A stretch of DNA of 64,000 bases from Boseongicola aestuarii (GTDB lineage Bacteria; Pseudomonadota; Alphaproteobacteria; Rhodobacterales; Rhodobacteraceae), in contig NZ_FXXQ01000001.1 in assembly GCF_900184815.1 (NCBI RefSeq), positions 372,001 through 436,000 on the forward strand. Direction: 5' to 3'. The position numbers were made by a program, and so were the translations under genes. The stretch's first letter is position 1. Each line of letters begins with the position of its first letter. The notes under the pieces were generated by a model. That model worked only from the letters and a program-made list of their open reading frames with translations. It was not told the origin of the DNA and ran no database searches. Below are positions 36,746 to 46,509 of this stretch, piece after piece.

Positions 36746-37713
36746 CAATACGCGCCCAGGTCCGCGGCGTCGGGCACTATCTGCCCAAACGGGTGGTGCC
36801 AAATAGCGAATTCGAAACGACCGTCGATACTTCGGATGAGTGGATTCGCTCGCGCTCGGGTATCGAACGCCGCCACTTCGCTGCCGACGACGAAACCACC
36901 TCCGACATGGCCACCGCCGCTGCCACGCGCGCGCTCGACATGGCTGGTCTGACAGCGGACGACATCGACGCGATCATCGTCGCAACTTCGACGCCCGACC
37001 TTACATTCCCGTCCGTCGCCACCATGGTTCAGGCCAAACTCGGCATGACCAAGGGCTTCGCCTTCGACGTGCAAGCCGTCTGCGCAGGCTTCGTCTTCGC
37101 AATGGCCAACGCCAACGCACTGATCATCTCGGGTCAGGCAAAGCGCGTCATCGTCATCGGGGCCGAAACCTTCAGCCGCATCATGGACTGGTCCGACCGC
37201 ACCACAAGCGTTCTCTTCGGCGACGGCGCAGGCGCACTGATCCTCGAAGCCGCCACCGGCGACGGCACGACCAAAGATCGCGGCATCCTGTCCACGGACC
37301 TGAACTCCGACGGACGCCACAAGGACATCCTCTATGTCGACGGCGGCGTGTCCACGCAATCCACCGGCCATTTGCGCATGCAGGGCAAAGAGGTCTTCCG
37401 CCACGCCGTCGAAAAGCTCGCCTCCACCGCCCATACCGCACTAGAAAAGGTCGGGCTTGGCAGCGATGACATCGACTGGATCGTCCCGCACCAGGCCAAC
37501 CTGCGCATCATCAAATCCACAGCGCAAAAGATGGGCGTGGAGCTTGATCGCGTCGTTCTGACCGTGCAGGACCACGGCAACACCTCGGCGGCATCGATTC
37601 CCCTTGCGCTCTCCGTCAGCGTCGAGCGCGGTCAGATTAAACCCGGCAATCTCATCGTCACCGAGGCCATCGGCGGCGGATTGGCGTGGGGAGCAGTGGT
37701 TCTGCGCTGGTAA
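36742..37713 (+). CDS. fabH: Beta-ketoacyl-ACP synthase III
   Basis: 323 aa. The catalytic triad is C114 (VQAVCAGF), H250 (VPHQANLRI) and N280 (HGNTSAAS). It condenses acetyl-CoA with malonyl-ACP to start fatty acid synthesis. Coupled to plsX; ihfA follows 90 bp later. Confidence 0.97.
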   Translation: MTIRAQVRGVGHYLPKRVVPNSEFETTVDTSDEWIRSRSGIERRHFAADDETTSDMATAAATRALDMAGLTADDIDAIIVATSTPDLTFPSVATMVQAKLGMTKGFAFDVQAVCAGFVFAMANANALIISGQAKRVIVIGAETFSRIMDWSDRTTSVLFGDGAGALILEAATGDGTTKDRGILSTDLNSDGRHKDILYVDGGVSTQSTGHLRMQGKEVFRHAVEKLASTAHTALEKVGLGSDDIDWIVPHQANLRIIKSTAQKMGVELDRVVLTVQDHGNTSAASIPLALSVSVERGQIKPGNLIVTEAIGGGLAWGAVVLRW

Positions 37714-37803
37714 TCGCTCTTTAACGCCTTTTCTCAAGGCCTTGATATTGACTCGGAAATTCCCCCGGACCATTCTCGTGCGGAACGAAACGAGGGGAAA
37801 AGT

Positions 37804-38106
37804 ATGAGCGAAAAGACTGTGACACGCATGGATCTCAGCGAAGCGGTGTTCCGCGAAGTTGGTCTCAGCCGTAACGAATCTGCCCAATTGGTAGAAGGCG
37901 TTCTCGCCCATATGTCTGACGCACTTGCCGCTGGCGATCAGGTGAAAATCTCCTCTTTTGGCACCTTCTCGGTCCGCGACAAAGCAGCCCGCGTCGGTCG
38001 TAACCCCAAAACCGGCCAGGAAGTCCCGATCCATCCGCGCCGCGTCCTGACATTCCGTCCGTCGCACCTGATGAAAGATCGCGTCGCAGCCGGCAACAAG
38101 AGCTAA
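37804..38106 (+). CDS. ihfA: Integration host factor alpha subunit
   Basis: 100 aa. The DNA-bending arm carries [12 protein letters not shown] with the intercalating proline; [14 protein letters not shown] precedes it. IHF alpha pairs with IHF beta, which is not in the window. AGGGGA lies about 5 nt upstream of the ATG. Confidence 0.95.
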   Translation: MSEKTVTRMDLSEAVFREVGLSRNESAQLVEGVLAHMSDALAAGDQVKISSFGTFSVRDKAARVGRNPKTGQEVPIHPRRVLTFRPSHLMKDRVAAGNKS

Positions 38107-38115
38107 CCCAGCTCC

Positions 38116-38877
38116 ATGGAAAAATCGCCTGACGCCTTCCGCACCATCTCGGAAGTGGCCGAGTGGCTCGATATCCCGACCCACGTCTTGCGCTTTTGGG
38201 AAAGCCGGTTTGCGCAAATCAAACCGGTCAAACGCGCGGGTGGCCGTCGCTACTATCGCCCCTCGGACATGCGCCTGATCGGCGGCGTGAAAACGCTGCT
38301 GCACGATCGGGGCATGACCATCCGTGGTGTGCAAAAAATTCTTCGGGAACATGGCGTTAAGCACGTTTCTTCATTTTCGCAGTCGCTCGATACAGAACTT
38401 GAAGACACCGTGGATGAGACGATCATCGACCACGCCCCGACGTCGTCTCAGCCGGCACCCGCCGCGCGCGAAACCTACGCCGCCGAACCCGCCCCGGACC
38501 CAGTGCCGGAAGAGGCGGACGAGGAAGAAAACGACCAGATCCAACCCGACATGTTCCCGTCCGCGGACGACCACGACGACCCTGTCCCCATGCCCAGCTT
38601 CGTGCCGTCGCGCACGCGGTCCGCGCCCACCCCCGAACCGAAGCCCGAACCAGACGCACCCGCAGCCGCGGCACCACCCGAGCCCGCCAAGCCGCGGATC
38701 CCGGCCACTCCGGATGTCTCCGACACCGACCCCGCCGATGACGATCCGTCATTCCCGGCCAACCCCGGCATCGCGGCGCGCCTGGCAACCCTGCCCACCG
38801 CACAACTCGCCGCACAAAAAGACACCCTGAAAGCCGCCCGAGACCGACTGCGCGCACTGCGCGACGCCGGCTCCTGA
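38116..38877 (+). CDS. MerR-family regulator with long Pro/acidic tail
   Basis: 253 aa. Residues 8-80 are a MerR winged helix ([25 protein letters not shown] and [20 protein letters not shown]). Residues about 105-215 are a low-complexity Pro/Ala/Asp/Glu-rich region, probably disordered. The last 30 residues ([20 protein letters not shown]) look like a coiled coil. No ligand-binding cysteine pattern is present. It is 9 bp after ihfA, the usual Rhodobacterales neighbour; the target is unknown. Confidence 0.9.
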   Translation: MEKSPDAFRTISEVAEWLDIPTHVLRFWESRFAQIKPVKRAGGRRYYRPSDMRLIGGVKTLLHDRGMTIRGVQKILREHGVKHVSSFSQSLDTELEDTVDETIIDHAPTSSQPAPAARETYAAEPAPDPVPEEADEEENDQIQPDMFPSADDHDDPVPMPSFVPSRTRSAPTPEPKPEPDAPAAAAPPEPAKPRIPATPDVSDTDPADDDPSFPANPGIAARLATLPTAQLAAQKDTLKAARDRLRALRDAGS

Positions 38878-38955
38878 CGTCCCACCGCACACCCTGACCC
38901 GGAAACCAAAACCACCCTTGCAGACGCCCGCCTTTTCGGTCAAACCCCCCCCAGT

Positions 38956-39032
38956 CGGGCTATGGCGCAGCCTGGTAGCGCGTCCGTCTGGGGGACGGAA
39001 GGTCGCAGGTTCAAGTCCTGCTAGCCCGACCA
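38956..39032 (+). tRNA. tRNA-Pro (anticodon GGG), CCA encoded
   Basis: 77 nt cloverleaf. The acceptor stem CGGGCTA/TAGCCCG is perfect, with discriminator A and genomic CCA. The anticodon stem TCCGT/ACGGA closes the loop CTGGGGG, giving anticodon GGG. The T-arm GCAGG-TTCAAGT-CCTGC is intact. Confidence 0.96.
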
Positions 39033-39081
39033 ACACACCACAGCTCGCCCCCTCCGGCGGCACAAAACGACCCGAGGCACG

Positions 39082-40158
39082 ATGAAACAGGGCGTTCTCA
39101 CCGACACCGAAATCGCCGGAATGATCGAAAGCGGTAATATCGCCGCCGACCGCCCCTTCCAGCCCGGACAAATCCAGCCAGCCTCGCTCGATCTGCGCCT
39201 CGGCGCGCGAGCCTATCGCGTCCGCGCGTCTTTCCTCACCGGCAAAGACCGCACCGTCGCCGACCGGCTCTCCGATTTCACAATGCACAAGATCGACCTT
39301 TCGTCAGGCGCCGTGCTGGAAAAGGGTTGCGTCTACGTCGTGCCCCTCCTCGAAAGCCTCGCGCTGCCAGACGGCACATCCGGTGCGGCCTCCGCCAAAT
39401 CCTCCATTGGCCGCCTCGATCTCCTCACCCGCATCATCACCGACCACGGCCATGAATTCGACCGCGTCCCCGACGGCTACACCGGTCCGCTCTACGTCGA
39501 AATTTGCCCCCAAAGCTTCTCGGTCATCGCCAAGACCGGCCAGATGCTGAACCAGATCATCTTCCGTCGCGGACAAACCGTCATAAGTGACAAGGACTTG
39601 AGCGACCTCCACGCCAAATCCCCCATTGTCTCGGGTGATGCGGTGATCTCAGGGGGCCTCGGCTTCTCTGTCGACCTCAAACCCGAAAACGGCACCCTTG
39701 TCGGATACCGCGCCAAACCCCACGCAGGCGTTATCGACCTCGAAAAACTCAACCACTATGATGCGTCCGACTACTGGGAAGAAGTGCGTACCGACACCGG
39801 CTGGATCATTCTCGACCCCGGCGCCTTTTATATCCTCGTCAGCCGCGAAGCCATTGTCATCCCCCCCGACCACGCTGCCGAAATGGCCCCCTACATTGCC
39901 ATGGTCGGTGAATTCCGCGTCCACTACGCGGGCTTCTTCGACCCCGGCTTCGGATGGGCGGAAGCAGGCGGCACCGGCTCGCGCGGCGTGCTTGAGGTCC
40001 GCTGCCACGAAGCGCCTTTCGTCCTTGAACACGGCCAAATCGTCGGTCGTCTCGTCTACGAAAAAATGACCGAAGCCCCCAAGACGCTTTACGGCCGCGA
40101 GATCAAATCCAACTACCAGGGCCAGGGCCTCAAACTCTCAAAACACTTCAAAAGCTGA
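39082..40158 (+). CDS. dcd: dCTP deaminase, double-domain alphaproteobacterial type
   Basis: 358 aa, nearly twice the E. coli enzyme. The first half has the signatures IQPASLDLRLG and SAKSSIGRLDLLTRIITDHG, with GPLYVEICPQSFSVIAKTGQ supplying the active-site glutamate region. The second half (about 200-350) repeats the dUTPase-like fold (FRVHYAGFFDPGFGW, HGQIVGRLVYEKM). It deaminates dCTP to dUTP for thymidylate synthesis. A repeat-like hairpin follows the stop. Confidence 0.9.
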   Translation: MKQGVLTDTEIAGMIESGNIAADRPFQPGQIQPASLDLRLGARAYRVRASFLTGKDRTVADRLSDFTMHKIDLSSGAVLEKGCVYVVPLLESLALPDGTSGAASAKSSIGRLDLLTRIITDHGHEFDRVPDGYTGPLYVEICPQSFSVIAKTGQMLNQIIFRRGQTVISDKDLSDLHAKSPIVSGDAVISGGLGFSVDLKPENGTLVGYRAKPHAGVIDLEKLNHYDASDYWEEVRTDTGWIILDPGAFYILVSREAIVIPPDHAAEMAPYIAMVGEFRVHYAGFFDPGFGWAEAGGTGSRGVLEVRCHEAPFVLEHGQIVGRLVYEKMTEAPKTLYGREIKSNYQGQGLKLSKHFKS

Positions 40159-40211
40159 TTTTTGGGTCCAAAAAATCCCCGGAGAGCGCCAGCGGCAGCA
40201 GAGTCCCCAAA
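40159..40211 (+). repeat. Degenerate hairpin repeat, copy C, after dcd
   Basis: TTTTTGGGTCCAAAAA is followed by CCCCGGAGAGCGCCAGCGGC, AGCAGA and GTCCCC. The layout resembles copies A and B (G/C block, GCGC-AGCG core, CAGAG-CCCC end) but with many changes. It starts at the stop codon and may terminate dcd. Confidence 0.4.
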
Positions 40212-40567
40212 ACGCGCTCCCCTGACAATTGACCTCCAGCAACAGCCACTTCCGTCGATCACGGCCTGCCTCTTCGATCCGTGCAAAGTCGGAGCCGAAT
40301 ACGTCGCCTGCGCCATGTAAATCATGTCCCTCAGCGGGGCATCGCGCCTCCCGTTCGGACGCGCATCCGACATGGTTACAGACATCCCGGCCGAAGGTTT
40401 GAACCGTTTCCCCCCGTCTCTGGTATCGGAGCTTTTTGCGCAAAGGGTCCGGGCACATCTTTCCTGTCGCGACGCCCCTAGGGGCTATGTCGCAGACATC
40501 ATCGCTGGCAGCGACATTCTCGATCAGCCAGCCAAGTATCTGGAATAAACGCCACGCCCGGAGCGCC
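40212..40567. other. Gap with one doubtful ORF
   Basis: A frame at 40324-40548 (plus) could encode 74 aa (core DIPAEGLNRFPPSLVSELFA), but no ribosome site precedes it and it has mixed codon use. I see no RNA fold or other signal. Confidence 0.35.
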
Positions 40568-40732
40568 TCAGAACCGGCCCGCCATCCGACCAAATCGCCG
40601 GGCAAGCTTCATCGTTTGCCCCGCTTTCTTCGCCCCCGGTGTCGGCGCCATACCCTTGTCTTTCATAGCCTTGCGCGCGCCCTGCATCACAAACCGCTGC
40701 AGCACCATTCGAATAAGTCTTTCAATATTCAT
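40568..40732 (-). CDS. 54-aa basic small protein in the scp operon
   Basis: ATG at 40732 lies 5 nt after the scpB stop, with GAGGA about 9 nt upstream. The product starts MNIERLIRMVLQRFVMQGAR and ends KLARRFGRMAGRF. It is strongly basic (about 14 Lys/Arg, 2 acidic residues) with amphipathic helices at both ends, suggesting nucleic-acid or membrane contact. The position as last gene of argS-SPOR-nagZ-scpA-scpB supports a real gene. Function unknown. Confidence 0.68.
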   Translation of the reverse strand: MNIERLIRMVLQRFVMQGARKAMKDKGMAPTPGAKKAGQTMKLARRFGRMAGRF

Positions 40733-40737
40733 CGGCT

Positions 40738-41391
40738 TCAATCCTCGTCCTCAAACATCTCGGCCTGATTCTCATCGTGCTCTTCATCCTCGCCCGGCAA
40801 AGGCTCACCCGGCGGCGGTCGGCTCTCCAACAATCCGGCGGCTCTGAGTTCCTTCACACCCGGCAGATCGCGCGCACTTTCCAGCCCGAAATGATCCAGA
40901 AAATCCTGCGTCACCACATAAGTCACCGGACGCCCCGGCGTCATCCGCCGACGTCCGAACCGGATCCACTCCAACTCCAACAACTGATCCACCGTCCCCC
41001 GAGACACCGAAACACCGCGGATTTCCTCGATCTCGGCCCGCGTGACAGGCTGGTGATAGGCGATGATCGCCAAAGTCTCGATAGCAGCACGGCTCAGTTT
41101 GCGCGTCTCGACCGTCTCCTTGCGCATCAGGAACCCAAGGTCCGGCGCCGTGCGCATCGCAAAGGCATCACCCACCTTTACCACCTGAACCCCGCGCCCC
41201 TCATAGCGTTTCTTCAGCATTTCAACGGCTTGCGCCCCGTCCGCCCCATGCGGCATTCGCGCGTTCATTTCCGAGATCGTCACAGGCTCGGCCGTTGCAA
41301 ACAAGATCGCTTCGACCATCCGCTCCTGCTCGGCCAATGGCGGCGCTTCAAACAGGCTCTCGCCCGCGTCAACTTCGATCTCGTCAGACAC
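40738..41391 (-). CDS. scpB: Segregation and condensation protein ScpB
   Basis: 217 aa. Two winged-helix domains: MVEAILFATAEPVTISEMNA at the start and AAIETLAIIAYHQPVTRAEIEEIRGVS in the middle. ScpB bridges ScpA to the SMC head in chromosome condensation. The GTG at 41391 overlaps the scpA stop by 8 nt. The acidic tail (EDEEHDENQAEMFEDED) is typical for the group. Confidence 0.94.
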   Translation of the reverse strand: MSDEIEVDAGESLFEAPPLAEQERMVEAILFATAEPVTISEMNARMPHGADGAQAVEMLKKRYEGRGVQVVKVGDAFAMRTAPDLGFLMRKETVETRKLSRAAIETLAIIAYHQPVTRAEIEEIRGVSVSRGTVDQLLELEWIRFGRRRMTPGRPVTYVVTQDFLDHFGLESARDLPGVKELRAAGLLESRPPPGEPLPGEDEEHDENQAEMFEDED

Positions 41392-42166
41392 GCGCCATCG
41401 CCTTGATCTGAATAGGGGCAAATGTCTCCGACTGCCGGATCTGAATGGCCCCCGCTTTCGCCAGTTCCAGCGATGCCGCAAAATGCGATGCCGTCGCCGA
41501 GCGCCGCCGCACCGGATCCGTCTCCCATCCTTCAGGCAACCACGACAGCAAATCCGTCCACTCGCCCGCAAACCCGATTAGCCCGCGCATGCGATCCAGC
41601 GCCTGTTCCAGCGTCATCACGTTGGCACGGTCCATCGCGTAGGGGCGAAACTCATCCTTCGTGCGGATTCGCGCATAGCCCTGCATCAGGTCCAACAGCG
41701 TCGCCGTATAACGCACCTTGCGAACCCGTGTCACATCCTCCGGCACGCCGCGCACAAAGAAATCGCGCCCCTTCTGATCCCGCGCCATCAGCTTGGCCGC
41801 CGCCTCGCGCATCGCCGACAAACGCTCCAGCTGAAACGCCAGATGCGCGGCCAGTTCCTCGCCCGAAGGTCCCTCATCGGCAGGGTCAGGTGGCAACAAC
41901 AGGCGCGACTTCAAAAACGCCAGCCAGGCCGCCATCACCAGATAATCTGCCGCCAGTTCAATCCGCAGCGACTTCGCCTGATCGATAAACGCCAGATATT
42001 GCTCGGCCAATGCCAGAACCGAAATTTTACGCAGATCAACCTTTTGCGTGCGACTCAGCATCAACAAAAGGTCCAGCGGGCCTTCATAGCCATCGACGTC
42101 GACGATCAAAGCCTCTGCCGCAAGGCGGGCTTCGACGTCGTCAAAATCGGTGTCGCCGTCCGGCAT
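41384..42166 (-). CDS. scpA: Segregation and condensation protein ScpA
   Basis: 260 aa kleisin. DGYEGPLDLLLMLSRTQKVDLRKISVLALAEQYL is the N-terminal signature, and ADYLVMAAWLAFLKSRLLLP follows. It links the SMC dimer heads. It begins 1 nt after the nagZ stop and overlaps scpB. Confidence 0.95.
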   Translation of the reverse strand: MPDGDTDFDDVEARLAAEALIVDVDGYEGPLDLLLMLSRTQKVDLRKISVLALAEQYLAFIDQAKSLRIELAADYLVMAAWLAFLKSRLLLPPDPADEGPSGEELAAHLAFQLERLSAMREAAAKLMARDQKGRDFFVRGVPEDVTRVRKVRYTATLLDLMQGYARIRTKDEFRPYAMDRANVMTLEQALDRMRGLIGFAGEWTDLLSWLPEGWETDPVRRRSATASHFAASLELAKAGAIQIRQSETFAPIQIKAMARV

Positions 42167-42167
42167 A

Positions 42168-43172
42168 TCAGGCTCCTTGCATCAGGGCCTCAAACTCAGC
42201 CTCAAGGGCCGGAATGTCAATATCCCTTGTGGTTCGACGCGCCGCCAACGCTATATCTGCGCGTTTTGCCGCCTCCGGCCCCATCCGCCCCAAGCCCGCG
42301 GCAATCGCCTCCATCTCACCGGCTTCACCATTGCAATGCAGCACCAGATCGCAGCCCGCCGCCAAAGCCGCCTGCCCACGCGTCACCACGTCCCCGGCAA
42401 GAGCGTTCATCGACACGTCATCGCTCATCAACAGCCCTGTCATCCCAAGTTGCTGCCGCAAATACGAAATCCCCGCCGCCGACTGCGTAATCGGCGCGGT
42501 CCCGTCAATCTCAGGTACCACGATATGCGCTGTCATCGCCATGCCCGTGTCCGCCAAAGCGCGGAAGGGCGCGAAATCCGTCGCCTTCAGTTCCGCCAAC
42601 GGCACCTCGATCGTCGGCAAATCCTTGTGACTGTCCACCTGCGCCCGCCCATGCCCTGGCGCGTGCTTCAACACGGTCAAACAGCCGGCGTCCATCAGCC
42701 CCTCCGCACACGCCCGCGCCATCACGATCACCGTCTGCGCATCCCGCCCGTAGCAGCGGTTCCGCAAAAAGGCGTGCGTCTGCGGATACGCAATATCCCC
42801 GGACGGCGCACAATTCACATCGACCCCATGCGCCACCAACTCGGCGCCTATCAACGCTCCGCGCAAATACATCGCACGCACGCCCCGGCCCGGATCCTCA
42901 AACGCCTCGACCTGATCCAAAGGCGGCATCCATTCCCGCCAATGAGGCCCGCGCATCCGCTGCACACGCCCGCCTTCCTGATCGATCAGGATCGGCGCGT
43001 GCCAGCCCACGGCCTCCCGCAAGTCCCCCGTCAGACGACGAAGTTGCTCCGGTGTCTCACAATTGCGTTGAAAAAGGATGAACCCCCAGGGGTCGCCCTC
43101 ACGAAAAAAGGTCGCCTCGTCCGGGGTCAGAAAAGGCCCGAGGGGCGCGAAAGTAAACGCGCCCCGGCTCAC
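42168..43172 (-). CDS. nagZ: Beta-N-acetylhexosaminidase NagZ
   Basis: 334 aa glycoside hydrolase family 3. LIDQEGGRVQRMR binds substrate; KHAPGHGRAQVDSHKDLP contains the His of the catalytic Asp-His pair (the mobile loop), and MSDDVSM carries the nucleophile Asp. It removes GlcNAc from anhydro-muropeptides in cytosolic peptidoglycan recycling. The start is GTG at 43172, 1 nt after the SPOR gene stop; the frame upstream of it is antiphase to that gene. Confidence 0.93.
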   Translation of the reverse strand: MSRGAFTFAPLGPFLTPDEATFFREGDPWGFILFQRNCETPEQLRRLTGDLREAVGWHAPILIDQEGGRVQRMRGPHWREWMPPLDQVEAFEDPGRGVRAMYLRGALIGAELVAHGVDVNCAPSGDIAYPQTHAFLRNRCYGRDAQTVIVMARACAEGLMDAGCLTVLKHAPGHGRAQVDSHKDLPTIEVPLAELKATDFAPFRALADTGMAMTAHIVVPEIDGTAPITQSAAGISYLRQQLGMTGLLMSDDVSMNALAGDVVTRGQAALAAGCDLVLHCNGEAGEMEAIAAGLGRMGPEAAKRADIALAARRTTRDIDIPALEAEFEALMQGA

Positions 43173-43173
43173 G

Positions 43174-44085
43174 TCATTCCTGTACGACAGGGATGCAATT
43201 CGCCCCGTCAGACACCAGCACGGCACAGAACCTACGCGCGTCCGACAGGTCTTCGAACCCCAGCGCACGCAGGCGCCAGAAGATCCGTCCACCTGTTTCC
43301 GCCTGCTGCACGACGCGCTCTTTGCCGACCATGTAGTCGCCGAAATTCGCCAACGCATTGGCCCATTCGGCCTTTGCCACGTCCTCACTGCCATAGGCAC
43401 CAAGCTGCACCAGCCGCGTCCCCGGCGGAATTGTCGCCGGATCGATTGCACCCGTCACGTCGTTCATCACGTTCAGCGATGCCACCCGACGCCCTTCCGG
43501 CCGCTCCAATGGTCGCGGCGTCGCAGCCGGAGCCCCCGATCCCGCGCCCACAAGACTGACCGGTTGCGCCTCAAACAACGCCCCGGCATCCGCCAAAGCC
43601 GCGGCAACGGCCATGTCCGTCGCCGAGGGTTCGTTCATAACGGGTACCGTCTCGGCCAGAGTTTCGGCCTGCACTCCGTCATCGAAATCCGCCGCAGGCG
43701 CAACCTCGACCACCGATAAGACCTCCTCGACCGCCGGAGCCAACTCCGCCATCGCCAGGTCTTCATCTTCGTCAAACGTCGCCGGCGCAGGTGCCAGAAC
43801 CACACGGTCGGTCACCTCCGACACGCGCTCCTCTGCAATCCGATTGACTGCCAAGCCTTGGAAATCATTCGCCAATCCGCCCGGCTCGGCCGGTGTGATC
43901 CGCATCGGCCCTTCCAGTGCGCGCACCACAGGTATCCCCGTCACGTCGCGCTGCCAAAGCTTCCAGCCCCAGGTTGCAAGCCCCACAATCAGCAAAATCG
44001 ACAGGAAAGCGCCCGCCCAATTGATGATCGCTGTAAGCGAGCCGCCATCGCGGTCGCTTATCTCATTGAAATTGATAGCCGCCAT
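43174..44085 (-). CDS. SPOR-domain protein, single-pass inner membrane
   Basis: 303 aa. One membrane helix at about 20-42 (IINWAGAFLSILLIVGLATW). The linker (about 60-215) is Ala/Glu/Pro-rich and probably disordered in the periplasm. The SPOR domain (about 222-300) contains TRLVQLGAYGSEDVAKAEW. SPOR domains bind denuded septal glycan, so a division or cell-wall role is likely. It lies between argS and nagZ, as in other Rhodobacterales. Confidence 0.88.
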   Translation of the reverse strand: MAAINFNEISDRDGGSLTAIINWAGAFLSILLIVGLATWGWKLWQRDVTGIPVVRALEGPMRITPAEPGGLANDFQGLAVNRIAEERVSEVTDRVVLAPAPATFDEDEDLAMAELAPAVEEVLSVVEVAPAADFDDGVQAETLAETVPVMNEPSATDMAVAAALADAGALFEAQPVSLVGAGSGAPAATPRPLERPEGRRVASLNVMNDVTGAIDPATIPPGTRLVQLGAYGSEDVAKAEWANALANFGDYMVGKERVVQQAETGGRIFWRLRALGFEDLSDARRFCAVLVSDGANCIPVVQE

Positions 44086-44166
44086 TCTCTATGCCTCACT
44101 GTAGCCGCCGGTTGGTCCGACGTGCTTCAAACTGCTCTCGAAACTCGCAGCCGCGGCGCGCCTTTA

Positions 44167-45891
44167 TCAGCGCATCTCTTCGACAGGAGTTACACCCAGA
44201 ATACCCAATCCTGTTGAAATAACAACGGCTACGGCACGTGGTAGGGCGATTTTCGCCGCCGTGGCCGCACTGTCGCCCTCGTGAAGGAAGCGAAGCTGGG
44301 GTTTATCATTGCCCAGGTTCCAAAGCGCATGGAAATCCTGCGCCAGTTCATAAAGGTAAAACGCCACCCTGTGTGGTTCGTGATTGCGCGCCGCAATTTC
44401 CACCAGACGCGGCCATTCGGCGATCTTCATCGCCACGCGGAACTCGGCCTCGTCCTCCAACTTGGCGTTGTCGGAGTACTCCAAACCCATTTCTTCCGCT
44501 TTACGCATCACCGACCGGATCCGCGCATGTGCGTACTGCACATAAAACACCGGGTTCTCTTTCGACTGCTCAACGGCCTTGGCGAAATCGAAATCCAGAG
44601 GCGCGTCATTCTTGCGCGTCAGCATCACGAACCGCGCCACATCCGGGCCGACCTGCTCGACCACATCGCGCAACGTCACGAACGTACCCGCGCGCTTGGA
44701 CATCTTGAACGGCTCGCCATCTTTATACAGCTTCACCAACTGCGTCAGCTTCACGTCCAAAGGCACCCGACCGTCCGACAAAGCCGAAACCGCTGCGTTC
44801 ATCCGCTTCACGTAACCACCATGATCCGCGCCGAAAATGTCTATAAGCTCATCGAACCCGCGGTGTATCTTGTCCCAGTGATACGCAATGTCCGGCGCAA
44901 AATACGTCCACGCGCCATCCGACTTCATGATCGGGCGATCCACATCATCCCCATGCGCGGTCGAACGGAACAACGTCTGCTCGCGCGGCTCCCAATCCTC
45001 GGGCATCTTGCCCTTCGGCGGCTCCAGCACGCCCCTGTAAATCAGACCCTTGCTTTTCAGATCGTTGATCGCCTTTTCAATCAGCCCCGAACCGTAAAGC
45101 GACTTTTCACTGAAGAAATGGTCCATCTTGACGCCCAATGACGCCAAATCCGTGCGGATCAAATCCATCATCGCATCGGTCGCGAAATCGCGCACTTTCT
45201 CCAGCCAGACCTCTTCCGGCTTGTCCAGAAACTGATCCCCAAACTCGGCCTTCAACGCTTCGCCCACCGGCACCAGATAGTCGCCCGGATATAAACCCTC
45301 GGCGATCTCGGGGCTCAGCCCATGCGCCTCGCGATACCGCTCATAAGCCGAGCGCGCCAAGACATCGACCTGCGCACCACCATCGTTGATGTAATACTCG
45401 CGCGTCACATCATAGCCCGCGAAATCCAGCAGAGACGCCAAAGCATCCCCAAACACCGCCCCCCGCGTATGACCCACATGCAAAGGCCCCGTTGGGTTGG
45501 CGCTCACGTATTCGACGTTCACCTTCACACCCGCGCCCATGCCCGAATGACCGAACACCTTTCCGGAATCGATCGCTTCGGCCACAACGTCATGCCAGAC
45601 ATCCGGGTGCAGCCGCAGGTTCAGAAACCCCGGCCCCGCCACTTCGGCTACCGCAATCCGCCCATCCGTCGTCAGCCGCTCAGCCAGGATTTCGGCAATC
45701 GCGCGCGGCGGCTTCCCCGCTCCTTTGGCCAGAACCATCGCCGCATTCGTCGCCATATCTCCGTGCGAAGCATCGCGCGGAGGCTCCACTGCCACGTTCC
45801 CCCATGACAAGCCCGACGGAAGGTCTCCGTCAGCCACCATGGCATCCAGTGTTTCGATCACAGACGTGCGGATTTCAGCGAAAATGTTCAT
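44167..45891 (-). CDS. argS: Arginyl-tRNA synthetase
   Basis: 574 aa class I synthetase. The HIGH motif appears as HVGH in [14 protein letters not shown] and the KMSKS-like motif as FKMSKRAG. The N-terminal Add1 and C-terminal DALR anticodon domains are present. The ATG at 45891 has AAGG upstream; a possible start at 45927 would add 12 residues. First gene of the run down to scpB. Confidence 0.96.
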   Translation of the reverse strand: MNIFAEIRTSVIETLDAMVADGDLPSGLSWGNVAVEPPRDASHGDMATNAAMVLAKGAGKPPRAIAEILAERLTTDGRIAVAEVAGPGFLNLRLHPDVWHDVVAEAIDSGKVFGHSGMGAGVKVNVEYVSANPTGPLHVGHTRGAVFGDALASLLDFAGYDVTREYYINDGGAQVDVLARSAYERYREAHGLSPEIAEGLYPGDYLVPVGEALKAEFGDQFLDKPEEVWLEKVRDFATDAMMDLIRTDLASLGVKMDHFFSEKSLYGSGLIEKAINDLKSKGLIYRGVLEPPKGKMPEDWEPREQTLFRSTAHGDDVDRPIMKSDGAWTYFAPDIAYHWDKIHRGFDELIDIFGADHGGYVKRMNAAVSALSDGRVPLDVKLTQLVKLYKDGEPFKMSKRAGTFVTLRDVVEQVGPDVARFVMLTRKNDAPLDFDFAKAVEQSKENPVFYVQYAHARIRSVMRKAEEMGLEYSDNAKLEDEAEFRVAMKIAEWPRLVEIAARNHEPHRVAFYLYELAQDFHALWNLGNDKPQLRFLHEGDSAATAAKIALPRAVAVVISTGLGILGVTPVEEMR

Positions 45892-45994
45892 GTGCTTGCC
45901 TTTGGAATACGCTTTGCGGTTTACCACCTAGAAAAGGCGCGTCAACGCTGCGCAATTGTTTGACTTGGCCCGGCGCAATCGCCACGATCTCACC

Positions 45995-46498
45995 ATGACA
46001 CACCGCCTCGAATTTGTCGAAGCCATCCCCGACGGTTACCGCGACATTCTGATCGCCTATCTGACCGCGATTCTGCCTACATTCGAAGCCGTAAGCGGTA
46101 TCAAAATCGACGCGGTCAAGATGGCGGACGAAACTCTCGCGAACCCGTCCTATCTCCTGCCACCCGCAAACCGCCTGCTCGTCGCCTACGACGACACCGA
46201 CACACTGGTCGGCTGCGGCAGCCTAAGGCGCATCCGCCCGGACGCGGGCGAAATGAAGCGCATGTTCGTAGCAGCGTCCGCACGCGGCACCGGCCTTGGC
46301 CGCGCCATATTCGAAGAACGCATCGCCGAAGCCCGCCGCATGGGCCTCAAATGGCTCTACGCGGACACGGTCAAAGGCAACCGGCCCATGATCAATCTCT
46401 ATGAAAAGGCAGGTTTCGACTACATCGACCGCTACCCCGAAAACGCCAACCCACCCGAGTTTGCGCCGCACCTCGTTTTCCTGCGCTGCGCGCTTTAA
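45995..46498 (+). CDS. GNAT-family N-acetyltransferase
   Basis: 167 aa. The acetyl-CoA loop is ARGTGLGRAIFEERIAEAR, preceded by the strand MKRMFVAAS; PMINLYEKAGF is the usual last conserved block. The substrate is unknown. I chose the ATG at 45995; a TTG at 45956 would add 13 residues. Divergent from argS. Confidence 0.87.
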   Translation: MTHRLEFVEAIPDGYRDILIAYLTAILPTFEAVSGIKIDAVKMADETLANPSYLLPPANRLLVAYDDTDTLVGCGSLRRIRPDAGEMKRMFVAASARGTGLGRAIFEERIAEARRMGLKWLYADTVKGNRPMINLYEKAGFDYIDRYPENANPPEFAPHLVFLRCAL

Positions 46499-46509
46499 GA
46501 CGCCCGACC

